64,000 nucleotides of DNA from Prorocentrum cordatum (GCA_963575745.1 CAUYUJ010012570.1:22501-86500); one strand, 5' to 3'. Shown: positions 10,193 to 19,625, counted from the first letter of the stretch. Notes: generated from the sequence alone by a model not told the origin. Made by a program: numbers and translations.

Positions 10193-10353
10193 AGGGAGCA
10201 AAACACACAGGCACAATTTATCGTCGACCCCGAGGGAAATATGGGAAAATATGGGAAGTGGGGGGAGGACAAAAGCCCAGAAAATATGTAACATTTGGGG
10301 AATCATCTTATTTGTGTCTATTTCCTTGTGTGTCGCAGGGCCCCTTCAAAGAG
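10193..10353 (+). mobile_element. B-family TIR element, copy B2, with 5-bp TSD
   Basis: The element occupies 10198-10348 (151 bp) between AAGAG at 10193-10197 and 10349-10353. The start is diverged (GCCGGAGGGAG for TCAGGAGGGG) but CACACAGGCACAATTTATCG, AAATATGGGAAAATATGGG and CGCAGGGCCCCTTCA are intact. It inserted at the edge of a GGA tract. Confidence 0.8.
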
Positions 10354-10386
10354 GCGGGAGGGAGCAAGGGGGATGGGAGATTGGGG

Positions 10387-10545
10387 TGAAGTCGGGCCTG
10401 CCCCCCTACAGGCGGAATGTTCAAGAATAGTAAAACAGAAGTCTGAGGACGGTGTTGCTGTTCTTTGTAGACTATTTTTGATTTCCGGGGGTCATGCTTG
10501 ATCTGTCTTCCGAAGTCCGCCTGCAGGAGGACATGCCCGACCTAC
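10387..10545 (+). mobile_element. A-family TIR element, copy A2
   Basis: TGAAGTCGGGCCTGCCCCCC at the left and GGAGGACATGCCCGACCTAC at the right. AGTCTGAGGACGGTG is inside. It abuts the N1 element at 10543. No TSD is seen. Confidence 0.75.
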
Positions 10546-10737
10546 GGCAGGTTCGCGTCGCGCCGACAGGCGGCGACCCCAGCGCGTGCATGTAAGGTGG
10601 AACGCCCCCCGTGGCCCAGAATCGGCCCGTCGTTGAACGATCCGGCGTTCGCGGAGCGGCCGATCGTTCTCAAGCTTGAACGACACGCGTGGTGTCAGGA
10701 ACCGCCGCCGGGGTCGACCCGACGCGAACCTGCCCTC
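10543..10737 (+). mobile_element. N-family long-TIR element, copy N1
   Basis: The ends are TACGGCAGGTTCGCGTCG and CGACGCGAACCTGCC. Inner arms carry CGGCGACCCCAGCGCG and GGGGTCGACCC, and the centre has GTTGAACGATCCGGCGTTCG. N2 at 20556-20747 is the same size (about 192 bp). Confidence 0.65.
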
Positions 10738-10749
10738 AGACGGGGGCGC

Positions 10750-10850
10750 CCTCCTCCTCCTCCTCCTCCTCCTCCTCCTCCTCCTCCTCCTCCTCCTCCT
10801 CCCCCTCCCCCTCCTCCTCCTCCTCCTCCTCCTCCCCCTCCTCCCCCCCT
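10750..10850 (+). repeat. (TCC)n microsatellite
   Basis: About 100 bp of TCC with two CCCCCT interruptions. Confidence 0.9.
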
Positions 10851-11027
10851 CGACACCCCCTCCGAGGCTGTCCTTTGGCGCCCGCTACATCTCGGGGGCG
10901 CTCACCGAGGCCTCGGCGCCCGAGGCCGTGCTCTGGCCCCCGAGGGCCGGCGCGGAGGCGCGCGCCCCGGCGGCGGCCGGCGCTGCCGCCACCGGCCGCC
11001 GCCAGCAGGGGCGAGGTCGGGCCTCGA

Positions 11028-11384
11028 GAAACTCAGGAGGGGAAAAAACACACATACCCAGACGTGCTTGCGTCGTAAAAAATTCAGGACGGAGGTTTTT
11101 CCCCGTTTTCGAGCTCTGGAGGCCTTCGCCGGGCCTCGGGACCGTCAAAAAACGACTCGGGATGAAAAACCGGCCCCGGGGAAAGGGTCGGGACTTCCGG
11201 GGGCGCCGTCCTGAAAAAATCAGGACGTCGCATGTCTGGGTACACAAGTCATCGTCGATTCCCAAGAAGATATGGGAGACAATGGGGATTGGGGGGGAGA
11301 CAAAGCCCAGAACATATGGGACACATTGGGGGATCTTTTCATTCGTGTGTCTTTATTTGTGTGTCCCAGGGCCCCTTCAGAGAC
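11028..11384 (+). mobile_element. B-family element B3, split by a C-family insertion
   Basis: B3 spans 11033-11379 (TCAGGAGGGG to GGGCCCCTTCA). Its flanks are GAAAC (11028-11032) and GAGAC (11380-11384), a 5-bp TSD with one mismatch. Positions 11057-11240 are a complete C element, so B3 was there first. Without it, B3 is about 160 bp like its siblings. Confidence 0.8.
11055..11242 (+). mobile_element. C-family TIR element C1, nested in B3
   Basis: 184 bp at 11057-11240, flanked by TA on both sides (11055-56, 11241-42). The TIRs are CCCAGACGTGC and GCATGTCTGGG. The core is conserved in all four copies: TTTTCGAGCTCTGGAGGCC, TTCGCCGGGCCTCGGGACCG, CCCCGGGGAAAGGGTCGGGA and CTGAAAAAATCAGGACGTCG. 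It has no ORF. Confidence 0.85.
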
Positions 11385-11392
11385 GGGGGGTC

Positions 11393-11740
11393 TATGCAAC
11401 CGGGGGTCAGCCAGGGCGCCGGATCTTGCAGGATCCTGGGAGGAGGAAAGGGTACCCATACCTCCAGCCTTTCCTCGTTTTCCCCTTTTTCTTGGGCCTC
11501 CTGGGAGGTTCTCGTCGCCACCGCTGGATTCGCCTCGAAATCCTGGTCAGAGCGCACCCCAGGGGAGGCCCTGGGAGTAGAGCAGTATCGGTACCTTTTG
11601 GTCTCCCCAGATCCCGCAGGGCCGGGGGCGCATTGGCCCGGGCTTGGGCGCAGGATCCTGCAGGATCGTGCAGGGCCAGGATTGCATGGACCCGGCTTGG
11701 GCCCAGGATCCTGCAGGATTTTGCAGGATCCGCCGCCGGC
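11393..11740 (+). repeat. O- and P-family dispersed repeats
   Basis: 11393-11440 and 11608-11740 are O repeats (CAGGATCCTGCAGG palindromes, GCATTGGCCCGGGCTTGGG). 11441-11605 is a P repeat starting at GGGTACCC and ending GGTACCTTTTGG, with TTCTCGTCGCCACCGCTGGA and CAGAGCGCACCCCAGG inside. P relatives lie at 19098-19425, 24990-25115 and 50375-50515. Confidence 0.55.
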
Positions 11741-12183
11741 CGCCGCCAGCAGGGGCGAGGGCCTCCGATACGGTATGTTGAGTAGGGCCGAGGGTCAGAG
11801 AGCGCCTTCCTCTGCAGGACCACCAAGAAAGGATCGGGGGTGGACAGACCTCCTACCCTGACACGTCGACTAAGGAATTGGCCGTTTTCGGTTCACGAGA
11901 GGGCGTCGCGGCCGTCATTTTTGCGGGTCCAGGTCCGTCGGTTTCGGTCCTAGGCCGTTTTCACTAAAGGGAGGTTTACTAAAGGAAGGTTTGTCCACCG
12001 CCGAATGGAACGTCAAGGTGGTCAAACGCCTCGCCGGTTAAGCTGACGAAAATGTGCAAAGCCAAGCCATTCGCTCATGTTCATGGCTTTGGCTTGACGC
12101 CGGGTGTGGTGCATCATTTTCAGCTTGACCGAACAGATTGACGTCCGCTTGGGGTGTTCTGCATACCTGACCCCCCAGCCCTA
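11741..12183. other. Unassigned stretch
   Basis: No supported gene. 11860-11960 (ACACGTCGACTAAGGAATTG, CGGTTCACGAGAGGGCG) resembles 2495-2545 (ACACGTCGATTAGTGAATTG, CGGTTCTCGAGAGGGCG), so it is probably another dispersed repeat. 12000-12180 looks unique. Confidence 0.35.
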
Positions 12184-12347
12184 CTCAACAGACGTGCCCC
12201 TCTGCAGGAGGAGCAGCCCAAAAGTAGTTAAACAATTTGTCTGGGGACGATGTTTCGATGTTGTGTTTTTGCATCTTTCTGAATATGTTTTGATTGTGTT
12301 CCACTTGTCTTCTGAAATACTCCGGTCAGAGGACAGGCCCGACCTAA
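12184..12347 (+). mobile_element. A-family TIR element, copy A3, degenerate
   Basis: The left end is worn (CAGACGTGCCCCTCTGCAGG). The right end AGAGGACAGGCCCGACC and the core GTCTGGGGACGATG and CTGAATATGTTTTGA are clear. About 160 bp. Confidence 0.6.
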
Positions 12348-12546
12348 TGGTATGGGCCTCCCCTCCCTTCCGCTCCGTGCCGCGTCCGCGAAGCGCAGGA
12401 GCACAGGAGCTTGGGCTGGGCACTTCCGTCCCTCCCCCATCCGCCTGGGTCCTTTTTCCCCGCTCCTCCTCCGTGATCCTGGATCGCGTGCGGCTCCCTG
12501 AGTTCCTTGTAGGCACTTTAAGGTCTATCTGTTCAGATGTTCCGTT

Positions 12547-12705
12547 TCGCTCTGGTGTTTTGTGTTGTTGTTGTGGTTGTTGTTGGTGTTGTTTTGATGT
12601 TGTTGTTATTGTTGTTGCTGCTGCTGCTGTTGTTGTTGTTGGTATTGTTGTTGTTGTTGTCGTCGTCGTTGTCGTTTTTGTTGTCGTTATTGTTTTTGAA
12701 CATTA
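12547..12705 (+). repeat. (TTG)n-rich tract left of repeat R1
   Basis: TTG triplets with TGC, TCG and TTA variants. A second, longer TTG tract (13469-13937) lies on the other side of R1. Confidence 0.9.
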
Positions 12706-13461
12706 TTACTTCTAAAGAATAATTATTGTTGGGGCCCCTGGTGCATGGCCCCCCCGCCGCGCCTAGGCCGCAGCCACATTTTCATCAATTTCGTGAGGAA
12801 GTCTCAGGCAAAACGGGTTGGTCCGGATCCGGTTGTTTTGTTACGGCCCGCTTTCCCTTGCAAAAAATAAGCTAAAGTGGACATTTCTTGTTCTAACATA
12901 ACCAAACTTCAAGAATCCCTTGCAAAAAATAAGGTAAAGTGGACATTCGCGCGCGCAAGACGAAATCCTTCCAAAACCTTAGTTGTCGTAGCGATTTTAA
13001 CATTAAAACATCAAAAAGCCAATGGTTTTTTTTTTTTTTTTTTTTTTTTTTAATGTCAAACTTTCATCCCGCGCGCTCTTGCGGATTCGTAGGAAACCCA
13101 ACACTTTTTAAACATTTCTGTCAAACGGGCTTTTGCGAGCAACTTTTTCGAACTTCTGCAACAACGGTTGCGCACCTGCCAGGGCCATCATCCCTGTCAA
13201 ATAATACCATGCGGGACACATTCGTTTTTTCTTCGCGCGCGCACGCCGTCGTCGTCGGCCGCGGGGCCCTGAATAGTAGCCACGGTCGTCCGCATGCCAC
13301 GAAGTGAAGTGTCCGAACGTCATAGGGCGGGAAGCTGGGTGTGGGTGGTGGCGAAGAGTCGTTTGGAAATTTGGTAGAGCTTGAACCGGCCCCCCCACAA
13401 AGTGGGGGTATTGCCCGCCTCCTATGAAAACCCTGGCACTGGTGAGAACGGAGTGTCCCCA
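12696..13461 (+). repeat. 766-bp dispersed repeat R1
   Basis: From TTGAACATTATTACTTC to GAGAACGGAGTGTCCCCA, collinear with R2 at 53110-53870 in the same orientation and mostly identical. It has an internal near-duplicate (CCCTTGCAAAAAATAAG at about 12853 and 12917), an inverted pair (CGCGCGCAAGACGAA and CATCCCGCGCGCTC) around a T-run, and a nearly identical 3' 300 bp. It is AT-richer than its surroundings. Both copies lie between TTG tracts. A minus-strand frame (13108-13398) is shared with R2, but I do not treat it as a gene. Confidence 0.85.
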
Positions 13462-13468
13462 CGTGCTA

Positions 13469-13937
13469 GTAATTGTCGTTGTTGTTGCTGTTGTTGTTGG
13501 TATTGTTGCTGCGGCTGTTATTGTTGATGCTAGTTTGCGTTGTTGCTGCTGCTGTTGTTGCTGCTGTTGGTGCTGCTATTGTTGTTGTTGGTGGTGTTGA
13601 TTTTATTGTTGTTGGTGTCATTGTCGTTGCTGCTGCTGCTGTTGCTGTTGTCACTGTGGCTGTTGTTGTTCGGTTTGATGCGTGTTGTTGATGTTGTTGT
13701 TGGTGGTGGTTTCGTTGTTGGTGTTGCTGTTGCTGCTGATGCTGCTGTTGTTGTCGTTGTCGCTGTCGTTGTCGTTGTGGTTGTCGTTGTTGTTAGTGTT
13801 GTTGTTGTTGTAGTTGTTGGTGTTGTTGTTGTTGTTGTTGATAGTGATATTGTTTTGGTTGGTGGTGTTTTCGTCGTCGTTGTTGGTGCTGCTGTTGTTT
13901 TTTGTGTGTTGTTGTTGTTGTTGTTGTTGTTGTTGAA
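13469..13937 (+). repeat. Degenerate TTG/TGC microsatellite
   Basis: About 470 bp of TTG with frequent TGC, TCG and GGT changes. It yields valine/leucine-rich (plus) and asparagine-rich (minus) spurious frames. Confidence 0.9.
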
Positions 13938-14097
13938 CTTCCGCTACTGGAGAATCTGTATTGTTGATTCCACCTCCGGTAACCATTGTGGTTGTTCAAT
14001 TGAAGTGTTTCCCCTGGGGCTCGCACCCTGTTACTTATCAGGGGAAGTCACTAGGCTCAAACTGCGTTGTGGGCTCCCGGGTGTCAGCAACAACGGC

Positions 14098-14340
14098 TCC
14101 CGCCTGAGCTTCCCTTACAATTTCGCCAGGACCTCCGCTCCCGCCTGAGACTTCCTCGCGTTTTACTCAGGCATCGCGCTCTCGCTTGGGACTTCCCTAC
14201 AATGTATTCAGGAATCGCTGGGGACTTCCTTGCAATTTACTCAAAAATCGCGCTCTTGCATAGGAATCGCCCGCACTTTGTTCAAGCGCCGCGCTCACCC
14301 AGGAGTCGCGCTCACGCCCAGGACTCCCTCACAGTTGATT
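14098..14340 (+). repeat. Degenerate tandem repeat, about 55-60 bp unit
   Basis: At least four units sharing CTTCCTTACAATTTACTCAG and ATCGCGCTC, for example near 14110, 14150, 14195 and 14225. Later units become CAGGAGTCGCGCTCACGC. It runs straight into the CTTCGTGGCCCC satellite. Confidence 0.55.
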
Positions 14341-14359
14341 TAGAAAATCGGGATCTCGC

Positions 14360-14960
14360 TACCCTTCGTGGCCCCGTTGCAGTCCTTCGTGGCCCCTCGC
14401 TGCCCTTCGGTGACCCGTTGCAGCCCTTCGTGGCCCCCTCGCTGCCCTTCGTGGCCCTGTTGCAGTGGCCCCCTCGCTGCCTTTCGTGGCCCCGTTGCAG
14501 CCCCTCGTGGCCCCCTCGCTGTCCTTCTTGGCCCCGTTGCACCCCTTCGTGGCCCCGTCGCTGCCCTTCGTGGCCCAGTTGTAGCCCTTCGTGGCCCCCT
14601 CGCTGCCGTTGCAGCCCTTCGTGGCCCCGTCGCTGCCCTTCGTGGTCCCGTTGCGCCCCTTCGTGGCCCCCTCGCTGCCCTTCGTGGTCCCGTTGCACCC
14701 CTTCGTGGCCCCCTCGCTGTCCTTCGTGGCCACATGTATGGATGCCCTTCGTGGCCCCCGCTCGTTCGCGCCCGTCGTGGCCCCATAGGCATGCGCTCCC
14801 TGGCCTCGCTGTCGCTCTCTGTGGCCCCCTCGGTGTCTCACGTGGCCCCGTCGCTATCCTCAGTGGCACCGTCGTTGCCCTCTGTGGCCCCTTCTCATCT
14901 GCCCTTCGTGGCCCCCGCTCGTTCGCGCCCTTCGTGGCCCCATACGCATGCCCTTCGTGT
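14360..14960 (+). repeat. CTTCGTGGCCCC minisatellite
   Basis: About 25 units of 18-24 bp of the form CCCTTCGTGGCCCCGTTGCA or CCCTTCGTGGCCCCCTCGCT. The 3' units (14790-14960) are more diverged. A short block of the same repeat lies at 17393-17458, and TTCGTGGCCCC also sits in the 90-bp satellite at 23235. Unit lengths vary, so long frames through it are not genes. Confidence 0.85.
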
Positions 14961-15530
14961 TGCAATAGGCGGATCTCAGAGAGAGAGGCGATGAGTTGGG
15001 ACGAAATTCAAATATGGAAGCATATGGAATTACATATGAAACATATGTGAACTATTCCAGATATTGAATAAAGGTAATCGTTACGAGATATACATGTTCC
15101 TTGCTATGCTGTAGTCTGTTCACAGTGTATTCATGATGGTTGTTCAACTTGTTGTTTGTCCGTATGCTCTACAAACGCATCAATCACATGTCACACTGCG
15201 AATCTCAAGGTATCCAGCGCGGCGGACAGCGTGCGATCACTTATGCACAGCTCAGTGGATGCGCCCTTGTTCCTCCAAGCCCCAAAATAGTTCGCCCATA
15301 GGGGACCGCCTATGAGGGTCCACCCATTTGGGGTCGCCCATGCGGGTCCGTCGTTACGGTCCGCAATTGGGGGCCCGCTCGCATGGGTCTCCCAGCAAGG
15401 GTCCGCCCAAATGGGGTTAGCCCGCGGGGTTCCACCCACAGGGGGCCCCCATAGGCCGTAGGCTATGGGGTTCGACCAGGGCCTTCGGGGGCCCAGACGA
15501 GGGGGGGGGGAGGAGTTGGGGGGGGGAGTA

Positions 15531-15592
15531 TGAGGAAGAGGAGGAGGAGGAGGAGGAGGAGGAGGAGGAGGAGGAGGAGGAGGAGGAGACGA
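15531..15592 (+). repeat. (GGA)n microsatellite
   Basis: Pure GGA for about 55 bp after a G-run (15500-15530). Confidence 0.9.
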
Positions 15593-15872
15593 GGCTCCCC
15601 GATGGCCCCAGGTGATCGCGCGTATTATTTGGTATTCTCAGTGTTTTTCGTATTGTTTCAGGTTTGGCAAAATGCAAGAAAATACCAAGGATACAAAACA
15701 ATACAACACAGTACAAGCAAATGTACGTGTACCTTCTCGATCATGCGCTCGATCTGGGGCCCCGGAGATCGCGCCCATTGCTTCCCATCTTCTCCGGCGG
15801 GCCCCGGAGACCGCGCGCAGCTTGCAGCGACTGCCGTCTGCCCCGGCGGCCCCCCGGGGGCGCGCCCTGCCC

Positions 15873-16072
15873 TGATGGTCCGCTACCGAAAATTTCCGGT
15901 AGCGATTTCGACGCACCCCGAATTTCGGTAGCGACCAGATCTTCGTTTGAGGGCGCTGGAATAGCGGATTTCAGAACGCTCTGATACCGGTATTGGGCGC
16001 TGCATTTCGGCATTTCGGTTAGCGACCGATCTCTGCGGAGCGCTACCGGAAATTTTCGGTAGCGGACCATCA
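15873..16072 (+). mobile_element. I-family long-TIR element, copy I2
   Basis: 200 bp, starting TGATGGTCCGCTACCGAAAA and ending TTTTCGGTAGCGGACCATCA, so the terminal 20 bases are perfectly inverted. Internal TTTCGGTAGCGACC and its inverse give a second pair of arms. It lies opposite in orientation to I1 (8261-8458). Confidence 0.85.
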
Positions 16073-16157
16073 GGGTGGAGTTCGCTGCCCCGGGACCCGG
16101 GGCGAAGGAGACCCGGGGAGGGCCGAGGCTCTAGAAGCGAGACCCAGCTGGGACGGA

Positions 16158-16337
16158 GGCCATGCTTGCGTCGTAAAAAAATCGGGACGGAGGTTTTTCG
16201 CAGTTTTCGGGCTCTGGAGGCCTTCGCCGGGCCTCGGGTCCGTCAAAGAACGACTCAGGATGAAAAGCCGGCCCCGGGGAAAGGGTCGGGACTTCGGGGG
16301 CGCCGTCCTGAAAATATCAGGACGTCGCATGTCTGGG
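16158..16337 (+). mobile_element. C-family element, copy C2
   Basis: Left terminus partly lost (CATGCTTGCGTCG remains). The core and the right end GCATGTCTGGG are intact. It is followed after 10 bp by H1 and then by an inverted C copy. Confidence 0.75.
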
Positions 16338-16342
16338 GAGTC

Positions 16343-16569
16343 TGAGCAGAGGCCTCCTGGATAGGGTCGGAGCAGGTGGGGTCGGAGGATCGCGACGCAT
16401 CGCCGATGCGTCGGCGATGCGTCGGCGATGCGTCGGTGGTGCATCGGCGCGATGCATCGATGGCCGACGTCGGCGGTGCATCGGCGGCGTCGACATGGAG
16501 CCAATCGGGTCCCACGTCGAGCCGCATCGCCGATGCATCTGCGATGCGGCGCGATCTTCCGACCCCATC
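16343..16569 (+). mobile_element. H-family GATGCATCGGCG element, copy H1
   Basis: About 225 bp starting AGGCCTCCTGGATAGGGTCG and GGTCGGAGGATCGCG, ending CGCGATCTTCCGACCCC. The interior is a cluster of overlapping GATGCATCGGCGATGCG-type palindromes. Homologues are at 41810, 51158 and 61395. Confidence 0.7.
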
Positions 16570-16753
16570 CCCAGACATGCGACGTCCTGATTTTTTCAGG
16601 ACGGCGCCCCCGGAAGTCCCGACCCTTTCCCCGGGGCCGGCTTTTCATCCTGAGTCGTTTTTTGACGGTCCCGAGGCCCGGCGAAGGCCTCCAGAGCCCG
16701 AAAACTGCGAAAAACCTCCGTCCTGAATTTTTTACGACGCAAGCATGTTTGGG
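16570..16753 (-). mobile_element. C-family element, copy C3, inverted
   Basis: 184 bp, complete, in reverse orientation (CCCAGACATGCGACGTCC to GCAAGCATGTTTGGG). With C2 and H1 it makes a C-H-C inverted block at 16158-16753. Flanks (AT and TC) give no clear 2-bp duplication. Confidence 0.8.
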
Positions 16754-16949
16754 TCTACTCTGACCCCACCTAGGAAGCCTAGACCGAGGCAGCCCTCTGG
16801 CCTCGATCTGGCGCGCGTTCCGACCAGGATCTCGATGCGAGCCCGGCCCTGCGCTTCCGCTGTGGCAGGGCCGCCGGGCTGTCGCCGCCCGGGAGAATTA
16901 CTGGGGTTCGAACGACCTCCCAGGGTCGAGGGCCCTGCCCCTTCGAGGA

Positions 16950-17050
16950 GGAGGAGGAGGAGGAGGAGGAGGAGGAGGAGGAGGAGGAGGAGGAGGGAGG
17001 TGGTATTCTGACCGGGACCCCCCCCCGGGACCCCCCCCCAGGACCCCCCC
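16950..17050 (+). repeat. (GGA)n microsatellite and C-runs
   Basis: Pure GGA at about 16953-16996, then GGGACCCCCCCCC units to 17050. Confidence 0.85.
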
Positions 17051-17392
17051 CCAGGCCCCCTTCTTCTCCTCTCCTTCCCGCCCCCTCCCCCTAATTACTG
17101 TTATGCGTTCTATGAATATGACTTTCCTCTCTCCCCCGTGCCTGCGCGGCCAGTCTCCCCGGGCAGCAGTGCGCTCCACGAGCGGATCGGCGAGAGTAGA
17201 AGGCGCTTAGCGCCGCGCATTCGCGCCTCCCCCGGGGGCCTGGTCTTATGTTCAGTCTCGCTTACGTTCATAGTGTATTGAACATCTATTGAACTTGTTT
17301 CTTTGGATTGTCATGTCAACTATTTTTGGGCATGTTTCTGGCCAGGCGAATTTCGTCTTGCGTGACTAGCTCTCTGAGGAAGCCGCCTATTG
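17051..17392. other. AT-richer spacer with inverted homology to 14955-15060
   Basis: 17365-17400 (CTCTGAGGAAGCCGCCTATTGCAACC region) is the inverse of 14958-14990 (TTGCAATAGGCGGATCTCAG). Both lie beside CTTCGTGGCCCC satellite. No gene seen. Confidence 0.4.
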
Positions 17393-17560
17393 CAACCTTC
17401 GTGGCCCCGTTGTCGCCCTTCGTGGCCCCCTTCATGCCCTTCGTGGCCCCGCCGCAGTCGCTCTCGCTCTCGCTCTCGCTCTCGTTTTCGCTCGTCGTTC
17501 GTCGTCGTCGTCGCCGCCGCCGTCGTCGTCGTCGTCGTCGCCGTACCTTACCTTACCTCC
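17393..17560 (+). repeat. Short CTTCGTGGCCCC block, then CTCTCG and TCG microsatellites
   Basis: Three to four CCCTTCGTGGCCCC units to 17458, then (CTCTCG)n and (TCG)n to about 17546. Confidence 0.8.
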
Positions 17561-17708
17561 TCCTGCTCCTCTTGCCTCCTCCTTCCCTTTCTCTTTTTGC
17601 CCCACCTTCCTCATAACTCGTTCGGTAGACAGCCCCAACCTTACAAGGCAGCAGTTGAAGGCAGGTGGGCGCGGACGAGCAGGGCAAGGGAACGGCGAGG
17701 ACATCAGC

Positions 17709-17838
17709 TTGGCATCGCTCGGACGTGTCAATTTTTCCTTCGGCGAGGACCATAGAGGAGCGTCCTTGATCATTTGGCGAAAAAGCCACGCACGAAACCA
17801 AAAAAAAAAACAGGGAATGGACGTCCGAGCGATGGCCA
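17709..17838 (+). mobile_element. G-family TIR element, copy G3
   Basis: 130 bp with TTGGCATCGCTCGGACGTG and ACGTCCGAGCGATGGCCA ends. Flanks ATCAGC and GTCAGG are similar but not identical. Confidence 0.75.
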
Positions 17839-18085
17839 GTCAGGCATCGACGGCGATCGGCTCCCAGCGGGCACGGCGAGCTGCATTCGAGCCGGAGACA
17901 CGCCACCTGCTCCCACGAGGACAGCTGGAGGCGAGTCAGAGCCCGCTCTCCCCCTCCTCCGCCGCCCCCGCCCGCCGCTCCGCTTCCACGGGGGCCCAGG
18001 GGAGCTAGCCGCTGGCTGGGTCTCCTGCCCCCGCTGGGCGGGCTCGGGTGCCCTGGGGGCCTCCTCCCCCTTCTGCGTCCTAGCC

Positions 18086-18216
18086 TTGGCATCGCTCGGA
18101 CGTGTGCCTTTTTCCTTCGGCGAGGACCATCGAGGAGCACCCTTGATCATTTGGGGAAAAAGGCCACGCGCGAAACCGAACAAAAACACAGGGAATGTAC
18201 GTCCGAGCGATGGCCA
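18086..18216 (+). mobile_element. G-family TIR element, copy G4
   Basis: 131 bp with the same ends and core as G3, only 250 bp away in the same orientation. It carries CCGAACAAAAACACAGGGAA near its right end. The left flank ends TAGCC and the right begins GTAGC. Confidence 0.75.
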
Positions 18217-19090
18217 GTAGCTCCTGGCCGTTGCGCTGAGATGTGTCTAGGTCTAGCCCGCCTGCCGCCCCTTTCTGCGCCCCCTCTCCGACCGGGCATC
18301 CCCGCCCACCCCTTCCTCGGGGCGATGCCGGCTCGGGGCCTCGCCCTTGCCAGCTTGCGTGCGCCTGCCCGCTCCCGCGTGTTCCTGCCCTTCCTCCCCG
18401 CGCCCGGCCCGCTCCACGGACCCCCGACTTGTTGCAAGATTTGTTTTGTTTGTTCTTTTGTTTTTTTTTAAAAAAAAGGACGTGGACCTAGAGAGGTCCC
18501 GATCTTTTCAGGGGGCTAGCTTTTCATCCCTGGCCGGTTCTGGACGGCCTCGGGGCCCGGCAAGGGCCCCCCTGGAGGCCGAGCATCGTCAGAAGCTTCC
18601 CGTCGTGCCCCGCAGCGCCTTCTCTCCACGAGGTGAGGCTGCCTGGGTCCTGCCCTTCCTCTCCCCCGCGCTCGGCCCGCTCGGACGCGCAGGCGGTGTG
18701 CGCTTCTGCCTGCCCCCACCCCCCCCACCTCCGCCCTGCCCACTCGCGGAGGCGGGCGGCGTCCCCTCCCCGCCAGCGGTCGACAGCGGGCCCAGCCGCC
18801 AGGAAGCCGCCGCCGTGCCGGGCCGCCTCTCTTGCCCGTCGGCGCCGGCGGGGGGGGGGGGCGAGGCTTCGAGGTTCGAGGTGTTCGGATTTCCTCGTTT
18901 GTTCTCGTCGGTTTTCCAGCCTCGGGATGCTCTCCAGCAGCTGCGCCTCGCCCGGAGGCGTCCCTGGGGTGCCCGGATATCGTCCTGCGGGTGGCTGCTG
19001 GAGAAGAAGTCATGGCCCGAAAGCCAGAGGCCAGCGTTGAGGCCAGCTGTATGTCAGAGTGGCCCCTCGCCAGAATGACCGCGAGTGCGG
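18217..19090. other. Unassigned GC-rich stretch with a C-family relic
   Basis: 18480-18600 (GAGAGGTCCCGATCTTTTCA, GGCCTCGGGGCCCGGCAAGG) resembles the C core in reverse and is probably a decayed relative. The remainder (18217-18480, 18610-19045) shows only low-complexity frames. 19049-19080 (GTCAGAGTGGCCCCTCGCC) matches the M left arm. Confidence 0.35.
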
Positions 19091-19097
19091 GCTTCAG

Positions 19098-19425
19098 AAG
19101 AGAGAAAAGGTACCCACAACGCTACAGTGCCGTTTTTAATACATGCTCCGCGTGCGGACCATGTATCAAATATAAAGGGTTTATTAATACATACAAGGAT
19201 GAGTTCATGCATTAATTTATCCATACATTAGTCATGTATTAAACATCCTTTGTTAAACAACATCCCATGTATTAAAACCTGCCGTGTACCCTTCTGTAGC
19301 TTTCCCCCGTGTTGTCCCTCCTGGGAGGCCCTCGTCGCCACCGCTGGATTCGCCTCGGAGTCCTTGCCAGAGCGCCCCCCGGGAGAGGTCCGGGGAGCAG
19401 CGGCATCGGTACCTTTTCGTTTCTC
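19098..19425 (+). repeat. P-family repeat interrupted by Q1
   Basis: AGAAAAGGTACCC (about 19100) and TTCTGTAGC...CCTCCTGGGAGGCCCTCG (19292 onward) are the two halves of a P repeat (compare 11441-11605). The AT-rich Q1 element sits between them. Confidence 0.5.
19116..19287 (+). mobile_element. Q-family AT-rich TIR element, copy Q1
   Basis: Ends ACAGTGCCGTTTTTAATAC and the inverse of GTATTAAAACCTGCCGTGT. Inside are TCCGCGTGCGGACCATGTAT and GGATGAGTTCATGCAT. GTACCC stands on both sides (19110-15, 19286-91) but overlaps the assumed ends, so the TSD is uncertain. It is strikingly AT-rich. Copy Q2 is at 27452-27603. Confidence 0.65.
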
Positions 19426-19429
19426 TGGA

Positions 19430-19625
19430 GTCCCGAAACGGTGCGGTGGCAGACCGTGCGGTGACCTCGAAATCCCCCAAGACCTCACCGCACGGTCCGT
19501 CACCGCAAGGTCTTGGGACCTCGGAGGCCCCAGTCGCCCGAGACGTCCTCGGAGAGGGACCCGAGCCCCAAGACCGTGCGGTGACCCCGAATCCCCACAA
19601 GCTCACCGCACGGTGTGGTCACCAC
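19430..19625 (+). repeat. Short repeats of ACCGCACGGT / ACCGTGCGGTG
   Basis: CACCGCACGGT and its inverse ACCGTGCGGTGAC occur at least six times in about 190 bp (for example 19442, 19458, 19484, 19578, 19606). They could fold into alternative hairpins. Not assigned to a family. Confidence 0.55.

Noticed and set aside
13108-13398. 96-residue minus-strand frame conserved between R1 and R2
   Set aside because: The DNA itself is nearly identical there, so frame conservation carries little weight. Composition (HHPHPASRP, RRRRRARAKKK) is not protein-like. Kept only as a remark in a finding.
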